Positions 16,255 to 25,576 are shown, numbered from the stretch's first letter. The stretch is DNA of 64,000 bases from Bacteroidota bacterium (GCA_023457935.1 JAEXBA010000056.1:1-64000); one strand, 5' to 3'. The notes: a model not told the origin generated them from the letters alone. Program-made: numbers and translations.

Positions 16255-16635
16255 TTATTTCATTCCGTCCAGCTCAGTTTCGATATCTTTTACGACATCA
16301 GTGGTTTTTGAAACTACCTGATCTTTGTATTTGTCATATCCTTCTTTCACAGTATGCGCAACATTGTTGGCTGTTTCTTTGAAAGTAGAGGAAATGTTTC
16401 CATACTGATCTTTCACTTTATGAGACACTTCGTTGTACTTTTCTTTTGCTCTTTCAGAAGCTTTCCCGTACTGGTCTACTGCCTGATCTTTAAGATCTCC
16501 GGCTTTTTCTTTAATTTTTCTTCTGGTTTCTTTACCTTCTTCCGGAGCATAAAGCATTCCCAAAACTACACCTGCTGCAGCACCTGCAAGCAAACCGGCT
16601 AATACAGCACCTGCATTGTTTCCTTTTTTTGACAT
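16255..16635 (-). CDS. YtxH-domain protein
   Basis: A 126-residue protein with an N-terminal Gly/Ala-rich membrane segment (AVLAGLLAGAAAGVVLGMLYAPEEG) followed by the typical RRKIKEKAGDLKDQ and a long charged amphipathic helix with repeated YGKASERAKEKYNEVSHKVK-like units. YtxH proteins are general-stress envelope proteins of unknown mechanism. The family signature is the glycine-rich segment ending in LYAPEEGKETRR. Confidence 0.88.
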   Translation of the reverse strand: MSKKGNNAGAVLAGLLAGAAAGVVLGMLYAPEEGKETRRKIKEKAGDLKDQAVDQYGKASERAKEKYNEVSHKVKDQYGNISSTFKETANNVAHTVKEGYDKYKDQVVSKTTDVVKDIETELDGMK

Positions 16636-16730
16636 TTTATTTTGATTTTTATAGTTTATAATAAGATTAATAACACACAGAAAGGAACAATTAATATACC
16701 AAAGAATGGTGCTTCAATCTTAAAAAACTG

Positions 16731-17402
16731 TTAAAAAGGCTTAATATATGAAAGTATTAGGCTGATGGTTTCTTCTTTACTGATGTGGCTGTTATCAATC
16801 AGTATTGCATCTGCGGCCTGCTTTAACGGAGCGACTTCACGTTCGCTGTCAATTTTGTCGCGGGTTACCAGGTTGTGCTGAACCGCAATTCTGTCAGTTT
16901 TTATGCCAAGGTTCTTGAGTTCCAGATAGCGCCTTTTTGTCCGTTCTTCTACACTGGCTGTCAGAAAAAATTTATAGTCGGCGTTGGGAAGAACCACAGT
17001 TCCGATATCGCGGCCGTCCATAATCACGCCGCCCTTTTCCGCAATTTTGCGTTGAGTTTCCAGTAAAAAAGCCCGGACTTCCTTCTGTTTTGCAATCAGA
17101 CTTACATGATCCGAAACATTGTTTTCCCTGATTTTTTCACCTATATTTTCATCATTAAGGAAAAGAACAAGCTCACCGTCAAGATCTCTGAATTCCAGTT
17201 TTGCTTTGTGAAGGCAGCCAAAAAGGTTTTCAAGATCGATGTTACCGTCTTTGTAGCAGTTGGTTAAAGCAAAATAAGTAATTCCGCGGTAAAGCGCACC
17301 TGTATCCATGTGGACCAAACCTAGTCTTTTCGCAATTTCTTTCGAAATAGAACTTTTCCCGGTGGAGGAAAAACCGTCAATGGCAATCACGGGTTTCTTC
17401 AT
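16731..17402 (-). CDS. cmk: (d)CMP kinase
   Basis: A 223-residue cytidylate kinase that phosphorylates CMP and dCMP with ATP. The P-loop is Gly10-FSSTGKS-17, followed by MDTGALYRG in the nucleotide-binding region and GVIMDGRDIGTVVLPNADYKFFLTAS in the central part, all characteristic. Length is normal. It is followed downstream by the YtxH gene and preceded by porQ in the same direction. Confidence 0.95.
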   Translation of the reverse strand: MKKPVIAIDGFSSTGKSSISKEIAKRLGLVHMDTGALYRGITYFALTNCYKDGNIDLENLFGCLHKAKLEFRDLDGELVLFLNDENIGEKIRENNVSDHVSLIAKQKEVRAFLLETQRKIAEKGGVIMDGRDIGTVVLPNADYKFFLTASVEERTKRRYLELKNLGIKTDRIAVQHNLVTRDKIDSEREVAPLKQAADAILIDNSHISKEETISLILSYIKPF

Positions 17403-17462
17403 TTCACAAATTTCCAGATTTTTTTTGTGAATGACGAATTTTGTGGAAAAAATAAAATGAAA

Positions 17463-18452
17463 TTAGTAGCGGTTTCCACTCATGTCCACACTTACGCCCA
17501 ACATATTAAGATTACCTGAGTTGTGGTAGCGCGCATGTGTATAATCAATCCGGAAAGCTCCAAGTTTTACACCGAAACCTGCTGAAAGCCCGGCAAAACT
17601 TCTCTGATCAAGTACGGAAAGTTCGTTACCGCGCTTGATATTGTAACCAATGCGGAGATTGAAGGATTTTTCAGGGAAGAGTTCTGCGCCCAGTGAAAAG
17701 TGATCGGCAATTTTACGAGTGGTTTTTACTTCCTGACCGTTATTGTTGTATTCTGAAGAAATATCAAACTTCTGCAGATCGTGCGCAGTAACAGTGATGG
17801 CTGCAGGGAATTTCTTCAGATGAACCGTGTAGCCCAAATCAATTCTGAAAGGAAGCGTTTCGCGGTACCCGTTGAATGTTTTAAACTGATATCCGAAATT
17901 CCGGATTGCCAAACCGATGGTCTCATTGGTTTTCTTAAAATGATAGGAAACTCCGATATTTCCTGAAACGGCCATAGAGGTGTACGTATCAATCTTGGAA
18001 GTGATAAAGTTTACGTTGGCACCCACAGTCCATTCATCTTCAAACTGATAAGCGTAACCGGCACCGATAGCTGCGTCCATGGCACCGAATTCACCCATTT
18101 CAAAACCGGCTTCATCAGTTCTCGGCATTTTACCGTAATCCATATAACGTGCATTTGCAGTTATCAGATGGCCTTTTTCAAAAGCTTTACCGTAGTTGAT
18201 GGTTCCAAACTTGGAGTCGGCAAGATAGGTTGCGAAGTTCACCGAAATCTGATTGTCCATTTCCAGATTCAGCAAAGCCGGATTTACTGCAGCAAAATTA
18301 ACGTCGTAATCGCGTACAGAAACGGCATCGCCGCCCAGTGCAGCCTGCCTTGCAGAAACCGGAAGGTTCATGAACGGAAAAACATTTTCGCCCTCCTGTG
18401 CGAACGAAAGAACTGCTGAAAAAAAGCAAGCGGAAACGAAAAGTTTTTTCAA
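17463..18452 (-). CDS. porQ: Type IX secretion system protein PorQ
   Basis: About 329 residues from a TTG that gives a clean signal peptide (KKLFVSACFFSAVLSFAQ); a second TTG further upstream (18500) would bury the signal. The body is a beta-barrel-like protein with FMNLPVSARQAALGGDAVSV, FAAVNPALLN and ARYMDYGKM, the pattern of PorQ/PorV-type outer membrane proteins. PorQ works with the type IX secretion machinery on cargo with C-terminal sorting domains. Its presence supports assignment to the Bacteroidota. It lies upstream of cmk with 60 bp between them. Confidence 0.85.
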   Translation of the reverse strand: MKKLFVSACFFSAVLSFAQEGENVFPFMNLPVSARQAALGGDAVSVRDYDVNFAAVNPALLNLEMDNQISVNFATYLADSKFGTINYGKAFEKGHLITANARYMDYGKMPRTDEAGFEMGEFGAMDAAIGAGYAYQFEDEWTVGANVNFITSKIDTYTSMAVSGNIGVSYHFKKTNETIGLAIRNFGYQFKTFNGYRETLPFRIDLGYTVHLKKFPAAITVTAHDLQKFDISSEYNNNGQEVKTTRKIADHFSLGAELFPEKSFNLRIGYNIKRGNELSVLDQRSFAGLSAGFGVKLGAFRIDYTHARYHNSGNLNMLGVSVDMSGNRY

Positions 18453-18562
18453 GACAAACGGGTTGTTAATGCAAAAATAATCCTTTTTGATTCTTATCAA
18501 AATTTTTAGGAAATAATTTAGACATAATACTGATTGATTAACGCAGTTTTTGGACGAATCAT

Positions 18563-18570
18563 TATATTTG
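18563..18570 (+). promoter_or_regulatory. Promoter -7 box of pyrH-frr
   Basis: TATATTTG, a perfect TAnnTTTG box 35 bp before the pyrH ATG. I did not find a well-spaced -33 element. Confidence 0.6.
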
Positions 18571-18604
18571 CACCAGTCAAAATTTTGAAATCCCTTTATT
18601 AAAC

Positions 18605-19312
18605 ATGAAATATAAAAGAATCCTTCTTAAACTCAGCGGAGAAGCGCTGATGGGCAACAGACAGTACGGTATCGACAACGACCGTCTTAAAGAATACGCT
18701 GCTGAAATTAAGAAAGTAGTGGAAAAAGGATGCGAGGTTGCCATTGTAATTGGAGGCGGAAATATTTTCAGAGGGCTTGCAGGAGCTGCAAAAGGGATGG
18801 ACCGTGTTCAGGGCGATTACATGGGAATGCTTGCAACCGTAATCAACGGAATGGCTCTGCAGGGCGCACTTGAAGATGCCGGAATCAAAACCAGACTTCA
18901 GAGTGCCATTGAAATGGATAAAGTGGCAGAACCTTTCATCAAAAGAAGAGCAACAAGACATCTTGAAAAAGGCAGAGTGGTGATATTTGGCGCCGGAACT
19001 GGCAACCCTTACTTCACTACCGATACCGCTGCAACACTGAGAGCCATTGAAATTGGTGCCGATGTTATTCTGAAAGGAACCAGAGTAGACGGTATATACG
19101 ACAGCGATCCGGAAAAAAACACGGAAGCTGTAAAATTCAATTCACTTACTTTTGAAGAAGTTTTCGAAAAAGGACTGAAAGTAATGGACATGACCGCATT
19201 TACTTTAAGCCATGAAAATAACCTTCCCATCATCGTTTTTGACATGAATAAAGAAGGAAACCTTCTCAAAATCGTTGAAGGCGAAAATGTAGGAACTTTA
19301 GTAAATCTTTAA
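18605..19312 (+). CDS. pyrH: UMP kinase
   Basis: A 235-residue amino-acid-kinase-fold enzyme that phosphorylates UMP in pyrimidine synthesis. Motifs are [14 protein letters not shown] at the start, [36 protein letters not shown] and the nucleotide region [13 protein letters not shown]. Length is typical. It is followed 18 bp later by frr; pyrH-frr adjacency is conserved in many bacteria. Confidence 0.97.
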   Translation: MKYKRILLKLSGEALMGNRQYGIDNDRLKEYAAEIKKVVEKGCEVAIVIGGGNIFRGLAGAAKGMDRVQGDYMGMLATVINGMALQGALEDAGIKTRLQSAIEMDKVAEPFIKRRATRHLEKGRVVIFGAGTGNPYFTTDTAATLRAIEIGADVILKGTRVDGIYDSDPEKNTEAVKFNSLTFEEVFEKGLKVMDMTAFTLSHENNLPIIVFDMNKEGNLLKIVEGENVGTLVNL

Positions 19313-19330
19313 TCTGTAAATAATCTCGTT

Positions 19331-19885
19331 ATGGAAGAATTAGAAATGATAAAAGCAATGGTAAAGCAGGAGATGGATGCTGCAATAAAGCACCTTGACC
19401 ATGCTTTCCAGAAAATCAGAGCAGGAAGAGCTTCAACATCAATGGTTCAGGATGTTATGGTGGAATATTACGGTGCGCCAACACCGCTGAATCAGGTTGC
19501 GAATGTTTCAGTACCGGATGCAATGACGATTTCCATTCAGCCATGGGACAGAACTGCAATCAATGCTATTGAAAAAGCCATCATCAATTCGAATTTAGGT
19601 TTTGCACCATCCAACAATGGCGACAATATCATTCTGAATGTACCGCCTCTAACCGAAGAAAGAAGAAAAGATCTTGCAAAGCAGGCCAAATCCGAATCGG
19701 AACAGACCAAAGTAACAGTTCGCAACGCAAGACAGGACGGTATGAAAGAACTGAAAAAACTCGACGGCGTTTCCGAAGATTTGCTAAAAGATGCCGAAGG
19801 AGAAATTCAGGAACTTACCGACAAGTACGTGAAAATTTGTGACGAACATCTTAAAGCAAAAGAAGCAGACATCATGAAAGTATAA
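19331..19885 (+). CDS. frr: Ribosome recycling factor
   Basis: A 184-residue protein with the family landmarks KIRAGRASTSMV, VEYYGAPTPLNQVANVSVPD, ISIQPWD and the PPLTEERRKDLAKQ block. It releases 70S ribosomes from mRNA after termination together with EF-G. It forms an operon with pyrH and is followed by a strong terminator. Confidence 0.97.
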   Translation: MEELEMIKAMVKQEMDAAIKHLDHAFQKIRAGRASTSMVQDVMVEYYGAPTPLNQVANVSVPDAMTISIQPWDRTAINAIEKAIINSNLGFAPSNNGDNIILNVPPLTEERRKDLAKQAKSESEQTKVTVRNARQDGMKELKKLDGVSEDLLKDAEGEIQELTDKYVKICDEHLKAKEADIMKV

Positions 19886-19907
19886 TGCTTTCCTACAATA
19901 AAACAAT

Positions 19908-19940
19908 AGCAGAAATCTTCTACAGGTTTCTGCTTTTTTT
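19908..19940 (+). terminator. Terminator of pyrH-frr
   Basis: Stem AGCAGAAA (19908-19915) with TTTCTGCT (19927-19934) followed by a run of T residues to 19940. Confidence 0.85.
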
Positions 19941-20012
19941 ATGTTTCAGGATTACTTCTTACCATTAAATCTCGCCTGATTTTCCTTATATTTACACAAA
20001 AATTTTACAGTT

Positions 20013-20849
20013 ATGGCCGAGTGGAAAACCGTCAAAGAATACAAAGATATTACCTATAAAAAGTGCAACGGCGTTGCCAGAATTGCATTTAACCGTCCGG
20101 AAGTCAGAAACGCGTTCCGTCCGAATACAACTTCAGAACTTTACGATGCTTTTTACGATGTTTATGAAGATTCCTCTGTCGGAGTTGTAATTTTAACCGG
20201 TGAAGGTCCGAGTCCGAAAGACGGCGGCCATGCATTTTGCAGCGGGGGCGACCAGAAAGCGCGCGGACATCAGGGCTATGTAGGTGAAGACGGACGACAC
20301 CGTTTGAATATTCTTGAAGTTCAGCGTCTGATCCGTTTTATGCCGAAAGTAGTGATTGCAGCTGTTAACGGCTGGGCTGTGGGCGGCGGACATTCTCTGC
20401 ATGTTGTTTGTGACTTAACGTTAGCTTCAAAAGAACACGCTGTTTTCAAACAGACCGATGCTGATGTCACCAGTTTCGACGGCGGATACGGTTCCGCTTA
20501 CCTTGCAAAAATGGTCGGCCAGAAGAAAGCCCGCGAAATTTTCTTTCTGGGAAGGAATTATTCTGCACAGGAAGCTTTTGAAATGGGAATGGTGAACGAA
20601 GTTGTTCCGCATGATGAACTTGAAGACACTGCGTATCAGTGGGCACAGGAAATTCTGGCGAAATCTCCGACTTCGATCAGAATGCTGAAATTCGCGATGA
20701 ACCTTACTGACGACGGAATGGTTGGCCAACAGGTTTTTGCCGGTGAAGCCACACGTCTGGCTTATATGACTGATGAGGCGAAAGAAGGGAGAAACGCTTT
20801 CCTTGAAAAAAGAAAACCGGATTTCGGGGACAATCAGTGGATTTCCTAA
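20013..20849 (+). CDS. menB: 1,4-dihydroxy-2-naphthoyl-CoA synthase
   Basis: A 278-residue crotonase-fold enzyme that cyclises o-succinylbenzoyl-CoA in menaquinone synthesis. Motifs are RIAFNRPEVRNAFRPNT, FCSGGDQKARG, AVNGWAVGGGHSLHVVCDL and TSFDGGYGSAYLAKMVGQKKAREIFFLGR. It is the first gene of a group that includes menA at 22925. A near-consensus TATATTTA lies about 25 bp upstream. Confidence 0.95.
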   Translation: MAEWKTVKEYKDITYKKCNGVARIAFNRPEVRNAFRPNTTSELYDAFYDVYEDSSVGVVILTGEGPSPKDGGHAFCSGGDQKARGHQGYVGEDGRHRLNILEVQRLIRFMPKVVIAAVNGWAVGGGHSLHVVCDLTLASKEHAVFKQTDADVTSFDGGYGSAYLAKMVGQKKAREIFFLGRNYSAQEAFEMGMVNEVVPHDELEDTAYQWAQEILAKSPTSIRMLKFAMNLTDDGMVGQQVFAGEATRLAYMTDEAKEGRNAFLEKRKPDFGDNQWIS

Positions 20850-20852
20850 CGA

Positions 20853-21413
20853 ATGGAGGAATTCACCAACAATCCCGTACTGCAACATGACTTGCCTAAT
20901 TTTGAGCAGGCAGATTTTACGCCGCTTTCCAGGAAATACATCCGAATCATTCTACTGAATCTGGCGATTTTCGGCATAATGCTTTTTGGAATCATCGCTG
21001 CCGCGTATTATTTTCTTCATGAACATATTAATGTCAGCTGGACTCTTATTATTGCAGCTGCGGCGCTTTTGTTTTTGCTGGTTTTCGTTAGCGGTTACTT
21101 TGGCTTTTTTCAGCGCAGATATGCCATTCGGGAGAAAGATATTATTTATCAGGAAGGACTTCTGAAAAGAACAGTAACGGTTATTCCTTTTAACCGCACT
21201 CAACATATTGCACTGGCAGAGGGATGGTATTCCAGAATTCTCGGCCTGAAATCTATCCGTATTTTTACCGCCGGCTCTGTTGATTTAACAGTGAACGGGC
21301 TTCCTAAAGAAGTCGCAGAAAAAATCAATCAGTTGATTCTGAACAAAATCCGTTCAGAAAAAGCGGATGAAACCGTTGAAAACAATATGACTCAAAACTT
21401 TGCGGATGAATAA
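20853..21413 (+). CDS. PH-domain membrane protein (YdbS-like)
   Basis: A 186-residue protein with two hydrophobic segments (about 33-55 and 63-85) followed by a bacterial PH domain (bPH2) with KDIIYQEGLLKRTVTVIPFNRTQHIALAEG. It begins 3 bp after menB. Proteins of this pair (YdbS/YdbT) sit together in many genomes; the function is unclear, possibly membrane organisation. It overlaps the next PH-domain gene by 8 bp. Confidence 0.82.
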   Translation: MEEFTNNPVLQHDLPNFEQADFTPLSRKYIRIILLNLAIFGIMLFGIIAAAYYFLHEHINVSWTLIIAAAALLFLLVFVSGYFGFFQRRYAIREKDIIYQEGLLKRTVTVIPFNRTQHIALAEGWYSRILGLKSIRIFTAGSVDLTVNGLPKEVAEKINQLILNKIRSEKADETVENNMTQNFADE

Positions 21414-22908
21414 TTCCAGCGCGTTTGAAACTCCGCAACGGCAGTCTAAAATAGGCATCATTCTTTTGTCCGTTATTAATTTCGGTAAATTTCTGAAAGC
21501 CATGTGGCCGGTGTATGTTCTTGCATTCCTTCGTCAAAGGGAAGGAATTACAGGTTATATCATTGGTTTTACGCTTCTGGCGGTTGTGTGGTTTATCGTT
21601 TATTCTGTAATCGAATATCGGAATTTCAGTTATTTTATTGACCGTGAAAACGAAAAATTTGTCATCCGGAAAGGTGTTATCAACCGCAGCGAAATTGGCA
21701 TCGAGAAAAGTAAAATTCAGGAAGCAAACATTGAGCAGCCTTTTCTGCATAAGTTTCTGAACATTTACGAATTGCAGATCGACAGTCCGGGAACAGATAA
21801 GAAAGAAGTAAAAGTTAACGCTATTTCCTTTGAAAGCGCCCGCGAAATCAAAAATTACCTGCTGAAAAAAGATGAAGCAGTTAAAGAAGAACACGAAAGC
21901 ATTCAGTCTTCAGAAGTAAAAGAAAGTTCTGCGCTTAAAATTTCCCTCAGTTCACTGGCGAAATATGCCTTAACAGCCAATTACCTGAAGAGTTTCATTG
22001 CTGTCATCGCTTTTGGCTTTTATATCAGTCAGCAGATTATTGATTTTCTGAAGGATTTTTCACTGGATCATTATGTTCCCGATGTAGAACAGCAAATTGA
22101 AAGTAACCTTGTCGGCGGCCCGTCTGTACTGCTGATTTTTACCATAATTGCTGTAATTTTTCTTATTGGAATTCTCGTGAATGTTGTAATGACGGTTGTA
22201 AAGTTTTTTGGAATGAGCATCAAACCCAATAATGGACAGTTTGCACTGCAGTACGGACTTTTCAATACCAAAAGTGCTTTCATTTCAAGAAGTAAAGTGC
22301 AGAAAATTACTGAAACGCAGAACTATTTTCAGAAAATGCTGAATATTTCGCTGCTGAAATTCAGTCAGATTTCAGATGATGAACATGCCAACGAAGGCAA
22401 AAACTCAATTCCGGGATGCAGTTCGGCCGAGAAGGAAATGCTGACAAAATTCATCTGGAAAAACCTTGGAAAACTGCCGTTTCATCTAAAACCGAACTAC
22501 AGGAAACTGCTTTCAGGTAATTTCATCTTCATTATTATCCCAATAATAATCGGTATTTTTGCGAAAGACTTAATCGGAGAATACTGGTTTGCAATGGTAA
22601 TCTATCTGCTGATTGCAGAAACTTTTATCATTTTTTCCTGGCTGAATAACAGGATGCTTTACAGCGAGGATTTCATTACAGTAAAATCGGGAATCTGGGA
22701 CATTAGCAAAGAAACCATAGAAATGGAAAAAGTACAGGCCGTTCAGCTTTCCCAATATTTTTGGCAGAAGAAGAACGATTTGGGATCAGTACATTTTTTT
22801 ACGGCCGGCGGATCGGTTTCATTCCGTACTGCAAGTTTCTCTGCATTAAAGAAAATTGCAAACTATACACTTTATAAAGTGGAAAGTTCAGCCAAAAGCT
22901 GGATGTAA
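21406..22908 (+). CDS. PH-domain membrane protein (YdbT-like)
   Basis: About 500 residues starting MNNSSAFETPQRQ at ATG 21406 (a TTG two codons earlier is possible). Three PH-type repeats alternate with pairs of membrane segments: KFVIRKGVINRSEIGIEKSKIQEANIEQPF, ALQYGLFNTKSAFISRSKVQKITETQN and ITVKSGIWDISKETIEMEKVQAVQLSQ. This is the YdbT architecture and the partner of the preceding YdbS-like protein. Placement between menB and menA suggests co-transcription but not a proven link to quinones. Confidence 0.85.
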   Translation: MNNSSAFETPQRQSKIGIILLSVINFGKFLKAMWPVYVLAFLRQREGITGYIIGFTLLAVVWFIVYSVIEYRNFSYFIDRENEKFVIRKGVINRSEIGIEKSKIQEANIEQPFLHKFLNIYELQIDSPGTDKKEVKVNAISFESAREIKNYLLKKDEAVKEEHESIQSSEVKESSALKISLSSLAKYALTANYLKSFIAVIAFGFYISQQIIDFLKDFSLDHYVPDVEQQIESNLVGGPSVLLIFTIIAVIFLIGILVNVVMTVVKFFGMSIKPNNGQFALQYGLFNTKSAFISRSKVQKITETQNYFQKMLNISLLKFSQISDDEHANEGKNSIPGCSSAEKEMLTKFIWKNLGKLPFHLKPNYRKLLSGNFIFIIIPIIIGIFAKDLIGEYWFAMVIYLLIAETFIIFSWLNNRMLYSEDFITVKSGIWDISKETIEMEKVQAVQLSQYFWQKKNDLGSVHFFTAGGSVSFRTASFSALKKIANYTLYKVESSAKSWM

Positions 22909-22924
22909 ATTATATTTTTAAAGT

Positions 22925-23854
22925 ATGAACGAATGGATTAAAGCAGCACGCTTAAGAACTTTACCGCTTTCCATCAGCGGAATTATTATGGGTTCGTTTA
23001 TTGCAATGTGGCGGCTGCACAACGAAGGAAAGGAGTGGGACTGGCGCATTTTTGCACTGGCATTGCTGGTAACACTGCTGTATCAGGTTCTATCCAATTA
23101 TGCCAACGATTACGGCGACGGAATTAAAGGAACCGACAGACTTCGCATCAATGAAGCTGAACAGAGAGCCGTGGCATCAGGAAAAATTACGGCTGTACAG
23201 ATGAAAAATGCAGTGATTCTGTTTTCCGTATTATCTTTAATTGCAACCGTTGCGTTGCTGTATCTGGCATTTTTTCCGGAATATTTAAGAGAATTCTGGA
23301 TTTTTGTTGGACTGGGAATTGCATGTATTCTGGCAGCGATCGGATATACCGTCGGTAAAAAACCTTACGGCTACCTAGGTTTGGGCGACCTGATGGTGTT
23401 CATTTTTTTCGGACTTGTTTCGGTGGGCGGCAGTTATTTTCTGTTTACCAAAACTTTTCATTGGGACATTCTGCTTCCGGCTTCGGCCATTGGTTTGATG
23501 AGCGCTGCCGTTCTGAACCTGAACAATATGCGCGATATTGAAAGCGACCGTTTATCCGGAAAGAATTCCTTTGCGCTGCGCTTGGGTTATCCTAAAGCGA
23601 TGATGTATCAAATGGTTCTGCTGAATTTACCAATGCTGCTGATTCTGGTTTTTCTCGGTATGCAGGGCTTTTTTCAAACCGGAAAATACTATCCGTTTAT
23701 TGTGATGGTTCTGATGTTTCCATTAATGGGTTTACGGCGTAAAATTATCGCAACCAAAGATCCGAAAGCGCTGGATCCGTTCCTTAAACAGGTTGGAATC
23801 ATGACGCTGATGATGGCCATTCTGATGGCTTTCGGACTGAATTATTTTAACTAA
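22925..23854 (+). CDS. menA: 1,4-dihydroxy-2-naphthoate polyprenyltransferase
   Basis: A 309-residue integral membrane UbiA-family prenyltransferase with about eight to nine membrane helices. It has the first Asp-rich motif in NYANDYGDGIKGTD (about 59-72) and the second in NLNNMRDIESDRLSGKN (about 199-215). It joins the polyprenyl chain to DHNA in menaquinone synthesis. It starts 16 bp after the PH-domain gene. Confidence 0.94.
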   Translation: MNEWIKAARLRTLPLSISGIIMGSFIAMWRLHNEGKEWDWRIFALALLVTLLYQVLSNYANDYGDGIKGTDRLRINEAEQRAVASGKITAVQMKNAVILFSVLSLIATVALLYLAFFPEYLREFWIFVGLGIACILAAIGYTVGKKPYGYLGLGDLMVFIFFGLVSVGGSYFLFTKTFHWDILLPASAIGLMSAAVLNLNNMRDIESDRLSGKNSFALRLGYPKAMMYQMVLLNLPMLLILVFLGMQGFFQTGKYYPFIVMVLMFPLMGLRRKIIATKDPKALDPFLKQVGIMTLMMAILMAFGLNYFN

Positions 23855-23893
23855 CCGCTGAAAGCATAACGCTGAAAGCCAAAAGCTTTAAAT
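23853..23893 (+). repeat. Short direct repeat in the menA-hydrolase gap
   Basis: Two copies of CGCTGAAAGC separated by ATAA fill most of the 39-bp gap before the next ATG, followed by the related CAAAAGC. It resembles the heptamer tract between atpD and atpC. Confidence 0.5.
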
Positions 23894-24574
23894 ATGAAAA
23901 TAAAATTTCTTGGGCAGAACTGTTTTCTGTTCACTTACAAAGGCAAAAACATACTTTCTGATCCTTTTTACAACTTTCAGAAAGAAAAGTCGGGTTTTGA
24001 TATCGAAGCTCAGCAGATTGATTATGTACTTATTACACATGCACACGAAGATCACACCGCTGATGTACGCGAAGTTTTGGTAAATCATCCTGAAGCGCAG
24101 GTTATCGGACAGCCGGAAATATGCGGTTACTTCGAGCATGAAAATTCAATTGATATCAATTTTGGCGGTGCAGCCAAAGTGGAAGACCTGAAAATTACAA
24201 TGGTTCCTGCTTCCCATACTTCCAGCTTTCCGGACGGAACTTACGGTGGAGAACCCGCAGGTTATATCTTTCAGTTTGAAGGAAAAAATATCTACTTCGC
24301 TGGCGATACCGGAATTATTTCGGATATGGAACTTTTTCCAAGGTTTTTCGGAGAAATTAATCTGGCTATTTTACCGGTTGGCTCGCATTACACCATGTGT
24401 CCGAACAAAGCAAGTTTCGCTGCGGCAGAATTGCTTAAAACTCCGAAAGTAATCGGCTGTCACTTTGATACGTTTCCACCGATTACCATTGATCATTATG
24501 AAGCACAGAAAATATTTACGGAAAGAGGCGTAGAGCTTATTCTGCCGGAACTTGGACAGGAATTTGAAGTTTAA
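23894..24574 (+). CDS. Metallo-beta-lactamase-fold hydrolase (UPF0173 type)
   Basis: A 226-residue protein with the metal motif His49-Ala-His51-Glu-Asp53-His54 and further likely ligands in VPASHTSSFPDG, IYFAGDTGI and the C-terminal GCHFDTFPP. This is the UPF0173/YtkL group of unknown substrate. It follows menA closely, but nothing suggests a step in quinone synthesis. Confidence 0.88.
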   Translation: MKIKFLGQNCFLFTYKGKNILSDPFYNFQKEKSGFDIEAQQIDYVLITHAHEDHTADVREVLVNHPEAQVIGQPEICGYFEHENSIDINFGGAAKVEDLKITMVPASHTSSFPDGTYGGEPAGYIFQFEGKNIYFAGDTGIISDMELFPRFFGEINLAILPVGSHYTMCPNKASFAAAELLKTPKVIGCHFDTFPPITIDHYEAQKIFTERGVELILPELGQEFEV

Positions 24575-24609
24575 TCCTCAACTTCACAAACACACTCCGT
24601 TATTTTTTG

Positions 24610-24617
24610 TAGCTTTG
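24610..24617 (+). promoter_or_regulatory. Promoter -7 box of the NUMOD4/HNH gene
   Basis: TAGCTTTG matches TAnnTTTG, 73 bp upstream of the ATG. Confidence 0.55.
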
Positions 24618-24690
24618 CTTACCAATTGATGAAAAAATATTTTACGTTATTCAGGATTTATTAATGCAATAGTGAAAAATAGAAAGAACG

Positions 24691-25473
24691 ATGCAGAAAA
24701 AAGAAATTTGGAAAGAATATCCTTTGGATTTCGATTTTGAGGGCAGTTACCGGATCGAAGTTTCAGACAAAGGAAACATCAAGACATACAATACACTTAA
24801 TCCCGGCGGAAAAATCATCAAAGGAAGTCTTCAGGGCGGTTTTCCTATTATACGGATCAAACTTTTCAGGAAAAGATCCGAAACCGATCAGAACAAACTG
24901 AATGAGGTTCAGGAGCAGATTGACGTTCTTAACTCTAAAATAAAAGAGCTGGATTTTGGAAAAAAAGACGCTGAAGAAAAGCAGAAACTGCGTGAAGAGC
25001 GCGACAGCCTTGTTCAGAAAAGAAAAAAGCACAACCTCAGAATCGATAAGAAAAGATGCATCAACATCGCTATTCTTAAACACAAGGCCGTTGCTGAACT
25101 CTTCCTTCCCAAACCTGAAAATGAAGACAAAAAATTCATTATTCACAAAGATTTTGACAAGGAAAACAACAGTGTTGACAATCTGGAATGGGCAAGCCAG
25201 GAAGAACTGAACACGCGCTATCAGCAGCATCCGAAAAATGTTCTGTTTGCTTTCAAGAAACAGTTTCTGGAAGCCAAACCCAATACCGGAGCGTCAAAAC
25301 TTTCGGAACAGGATGTTCTTTACATTAAAAAACGTCTGAAAAGAGGGGATTCATTAAGGAAACTTGCTTCGAGATTCCATGTGTCCGATATGCAGATTCA
25401 CCGCATTAAAACGGGCGAAAACTGGGGACATGTAAAACTTGTGGAAGATCTTCTGGAAGAAAAAAAGAAATAA
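24691..25473 (+). CDS. NUMOD4 - HNH endonuclease-like protein with C-terminal HTH
   Basis: A 260-residue protein with three recognisable parts. A NUMOD4 domain lies at residues 5-57 (WKEYPLDFDFEGSYRIEVSDKGNIKTY). An HNH_3 domain lies at about 125-175, with the conserved pattern KHKAVAELFLP, IIHKDFDKENN and NLEWAS. A helix-turn-helix tail lies at about 205-250 (ASKLSEQDVLYIKKRL, LRKLASRFHVSDMQIHRIK). A charged coiled coil of about 60 residues (QNKLNEVQEQIDVLNSKIKELD) is inserted between NUMOD4 and HNH. The composition is that of free-standing homing endonucleases. It faces the SRP RNA gene tail to tail. Nuclease activity is not proven. Confidence 0.82.
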   Translation: MQKKEIWKEYPLDFDFEGSYRIEVSDKGNIKTYNTLNPGGKIIKGSLQGGFPIIRIKLFRKRSETDQNKLNEVQEQIDVLNSKIKELDFGKKDAEEKQKLREERDSLVQKRKKHNLRIDKKRCINIAILKHKAVAELFLPKPENEDKKFIIHKDFDKENNSVDNLEWASQEELNTRYQQHPKNVLFAFKKQFLEAKPNTGASKLSEQDVLYIKKRLKRGDSLRKLASRFHVSDMQIHRIKTGENWGHVKLVEDLLEEKKK

Positions 25474-25478
25474 AAAAA

Positions 25479-25573
25479 TGGCAAGCTACCTAAATCACAC
25501 CGCTACAACCGATTACCTTTGCTGCGTTCCCACCCTGGAGGATTTTCAGGAGCTGGTTGTTTAGGACTTGCCG
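25479..25573 (-). ncRNA. ffs: Signal recognition particle RNA (4.5S type)
   Basis: On the minus strand the sequence contains the SRP RNA tip GGTGGGAACGCAGCA (complement within 25525-25545), the helix-8 core bound by Ffh, flanked by long complementary arms (GGCAAGTCC at the 5' side pairing with GGTAGCTTGCC at the 3' side). The RNA is about 95 nt, the bacterial small form. Its 3' end runs into a T7 tract (complement of 25472-25478) that overlaps the stop region of the NUMOD4 gene. The -7 promoter box is at 25577-25584. Ends are estimated to within a few bases. Confidence 0.93.
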
Positions 25574-25576
25574 TTG

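Noticed and set aside
21325..21894. 189-codon minus-strand frame across the PH-domain genes
   Set aside because: Opposite clearly coding sequence, Phe/Cys-rich, and without a promoter.
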